DNA of 5,996 nt from NCBI GenBank assembly GCA_013695115.1, contig JACDBD010000355.1, positions 1 to 5,996 on the forward strand. Reading direction: 5' to 3'. The first letter of the stretch is position 1, and every line of letters starts with the position of its first letter. Below the pieces are notes generated by a model that saw only the letters and a program-made list of their open reading frames with translations, did no database searches and had not been told where the DNA came from. This stretch comes from Actinomycetota bacterium (GTDB lineage Bacteria > Actinomycetota > Acidimicrobiia > IMCC26256 > JACDBD01). Shown here one piece after another: positions 5,059 through 5,996 of this stretch. Both the position numbers and the translations under genes were made by a program.

Positions 5059-5996
5059 TCAGCTCGAGAACGCCAGCGAGAGTGCGAAGTCGCCGGCAAC
5101 GTCGGTCCACCAGTGGGCGAGGCCCAGCCCGGCCGCCGCCAGCTCGGCCTCGACCCCCTCGCGGCGGAACTTGGCGCTGATCTCGGTGCGCATCTCCTCG
5201 CCGGCGGCGAACTCGACGTCGAGGTCGAGGGCGGCGACCCTCGCGGTCTGCGGCTCGGGCGAGCGCAGCCGCATCTCGATCCACTCAGCCTCGGGGACCC
5301 AGCGGGCGACGTGCTCGAAGCGCTCGGGCACGAAGTCGGCGCCCAGCGCGCGGTTGAGCACCGCGAGCACGTTGCGGTTGAACGCCGCGGTCACCCCGGC
5401 GTCGTCGTCGTAGGCGGCCTCGAGCCGGACCGGGTCCTTGACCAGGTCGGTGCCGAGCAGGAAGGCGTCGCCGGGTGCGAGCCCGGCGGCGATCTCGGCG
5501 AGGAAGGTGGCCCGCGTGTCCGGCACGAGGTTGCCGATCGTGCCGCCGAGGAAGGCGACTATCCGCGTTCCCCCTGCCGGGAGGAGGGAGAGGTGGCGCT
5601 CGAAGTCGCCTACCACCGCGTGCACCTCGATGCCCGGCAGCTCCCGTTCGATCGCGGCGGCGGCCGACCGCAGCGTCGGCTCGCTCACGTCGAAGGGCAC
5701 GAACCGGCGGAGCGTGCCCGCCTCCGTGAGCGCGCCGAGCAGCAGGCGGGTCTTCTCCGAGGTCCCCGAGCCCAGCTCGACCAGCGTGTCGGCGCCGGTG
5801 ACGCGGGCGATGTCGGCGGCGCGCGTGTCGATGATCGAGCGCTCGGCCCGGGTCGGGTAGTACTCGGGCAGCCGGGTGATCTCCTCGAACAGCTCGCAAC
5901 CCCGTTCGTCGTAGAACCATTTCGGCGGCAGGTCCTTGGGGGTCGCGGTCAACCCGACGCGGGCGTCGTGTTCGAGCGCCCGGCCAAGATCGTCCG
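5059..5996 (-). CDS. egtD: EgtD, L-histidine N-alpha-methyltransferase (ergothioneine biosynthesis), N-terminus cut by window edge
   Basis: The enzyme transfers three methyl groups from S-adenosylmethionine to the histidine alpha-amino group, giving hercynine, the first step to the thiol antioxidant ergothioneine. The open frame runs to the right edge: before the internal Leu codon (TTG at 5952) are 14 more codons ending EHDARVG, matching the start region of mycobacterial EgtD. A start at that TTG would be wrong; about 11 residues are missing. Counting that Leu as 1, motifs include [18 protein letters not shown], the SAM-binding [18 protein letters not shown] and GTDLVKD. Recalled M. smegmatis EgtD active-site residues Tyr56, Gly86, Asn166, Tyr206, Met252, Glu282 and Ser284 correspond to Y31, G61, N141, Y181, M227, E257 and S259 at one constant offset of 25, so the site is intact. 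The protein ends ALSLAFSS. egtA, egtB and egtC are not seen here; they may lie beyond the edge. Confidence 0.96.
   Translation of the reverse strand, partial: DDLGRALEHDARVGLTATPKDLPPKWFYDERGCELFEEITRLPEYYPTRAERSIIDTRAADIARVTGADTLVELGSGTSEKTRLLLGALTEAGTLRRFVPFDVSEPTLRSAAAAIERELPGIEVHAVVGDFERHLSLLPAGGTRIVAFLGGTIGNLVPDTRATFLAEIAAGLAPGDAFLLGTDLVKDPVRLEAAYDDDAGVTAAFNRNVLAVLNRALGADFVPERFEHVARWVPEAEWIEMRLRSPEPQTARVAALDLDVEFAAGEEMRTEISAKFRREGVEAELAAAGLGLAHWWTDVAGDFALSLAFSS

Noticed and set aside
5059..5952. EgtD starting at the TTG at 5952
   Set aside because: The upstream codons up to the window edge read like the N-terminal region of mycobacterial EgtD (EHDARVG before LTATPK), so the TTG is an internal Leu and the gene is partial.

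Overview
This window is GC-rich bacterial DNA, and every gene I can support is on the minus strand. It therefore reads right to left: egtD, a small ORF, sufC-sufS-sufU, a small ORF, a broken membrane-protein gene, then the start of a secreted hydrolase. The high GC, strong G/C third-position bias, GTG starts, an EgtD very close to the mycobacterial enzyme, the SufU-type scaffold and an apparently leaderless promoter all point to an actinobacterium. I infer an environmental lineage such as Acidimicrobiia, but the sequence does not prove it.

Right part (4801-5996). The window opens inside egtD, the histidine N-alpha-methyltransferase that starts ergothioneine synthesis. Its N-terminal dozen or so residues lie beyond the edge. 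A 67-residue Pro/Arg-rich protein of unknown function follows, with a GTG start and a very good Shine-Dalgarno.

Centre (2237-4794). A compact sulfur-mobilisation operon, sufC-sufS-sufU, encodes the ATPase, cysteine desulfurase and zinc-dependent sulfur-transfer protein of Fe-S cluster assembly. sufC and sufS overlap by ATGA and sufS-sufU are 15 nt apart. In front of sufC is a candidate leaderless promoter whose spacer carries a perfect 6+6 inverted repeat, a likely operator. sufB and sufD, the obligate partners of SufC, are not in the window.

Left part (1-2236). A 151-nt intergenic region with a 7-bp direct repeat precedes a 58-residue acidic ORF with a good Shine-Dalgarno. Then comes a DUF2142-type polytopic membrane protein gene (343-1878) with a single in-frame TAA at codon 58; the homologous reading frame continues on both sides. 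The last gene is the N-terminal 83 codons of a secreted alpha/beta-hydrolase with an HGGGW oxyanion-hole motif, cut by the window edge.

The most notable points are the nonsense codon in the DUF2142 gene, the candidate operator at the sufC promoter, the reduced sufCSU cluster, and its proximity to egtD. I saw no RNA gene, mobile element, CRISPR array or clearly new multi-gene system.
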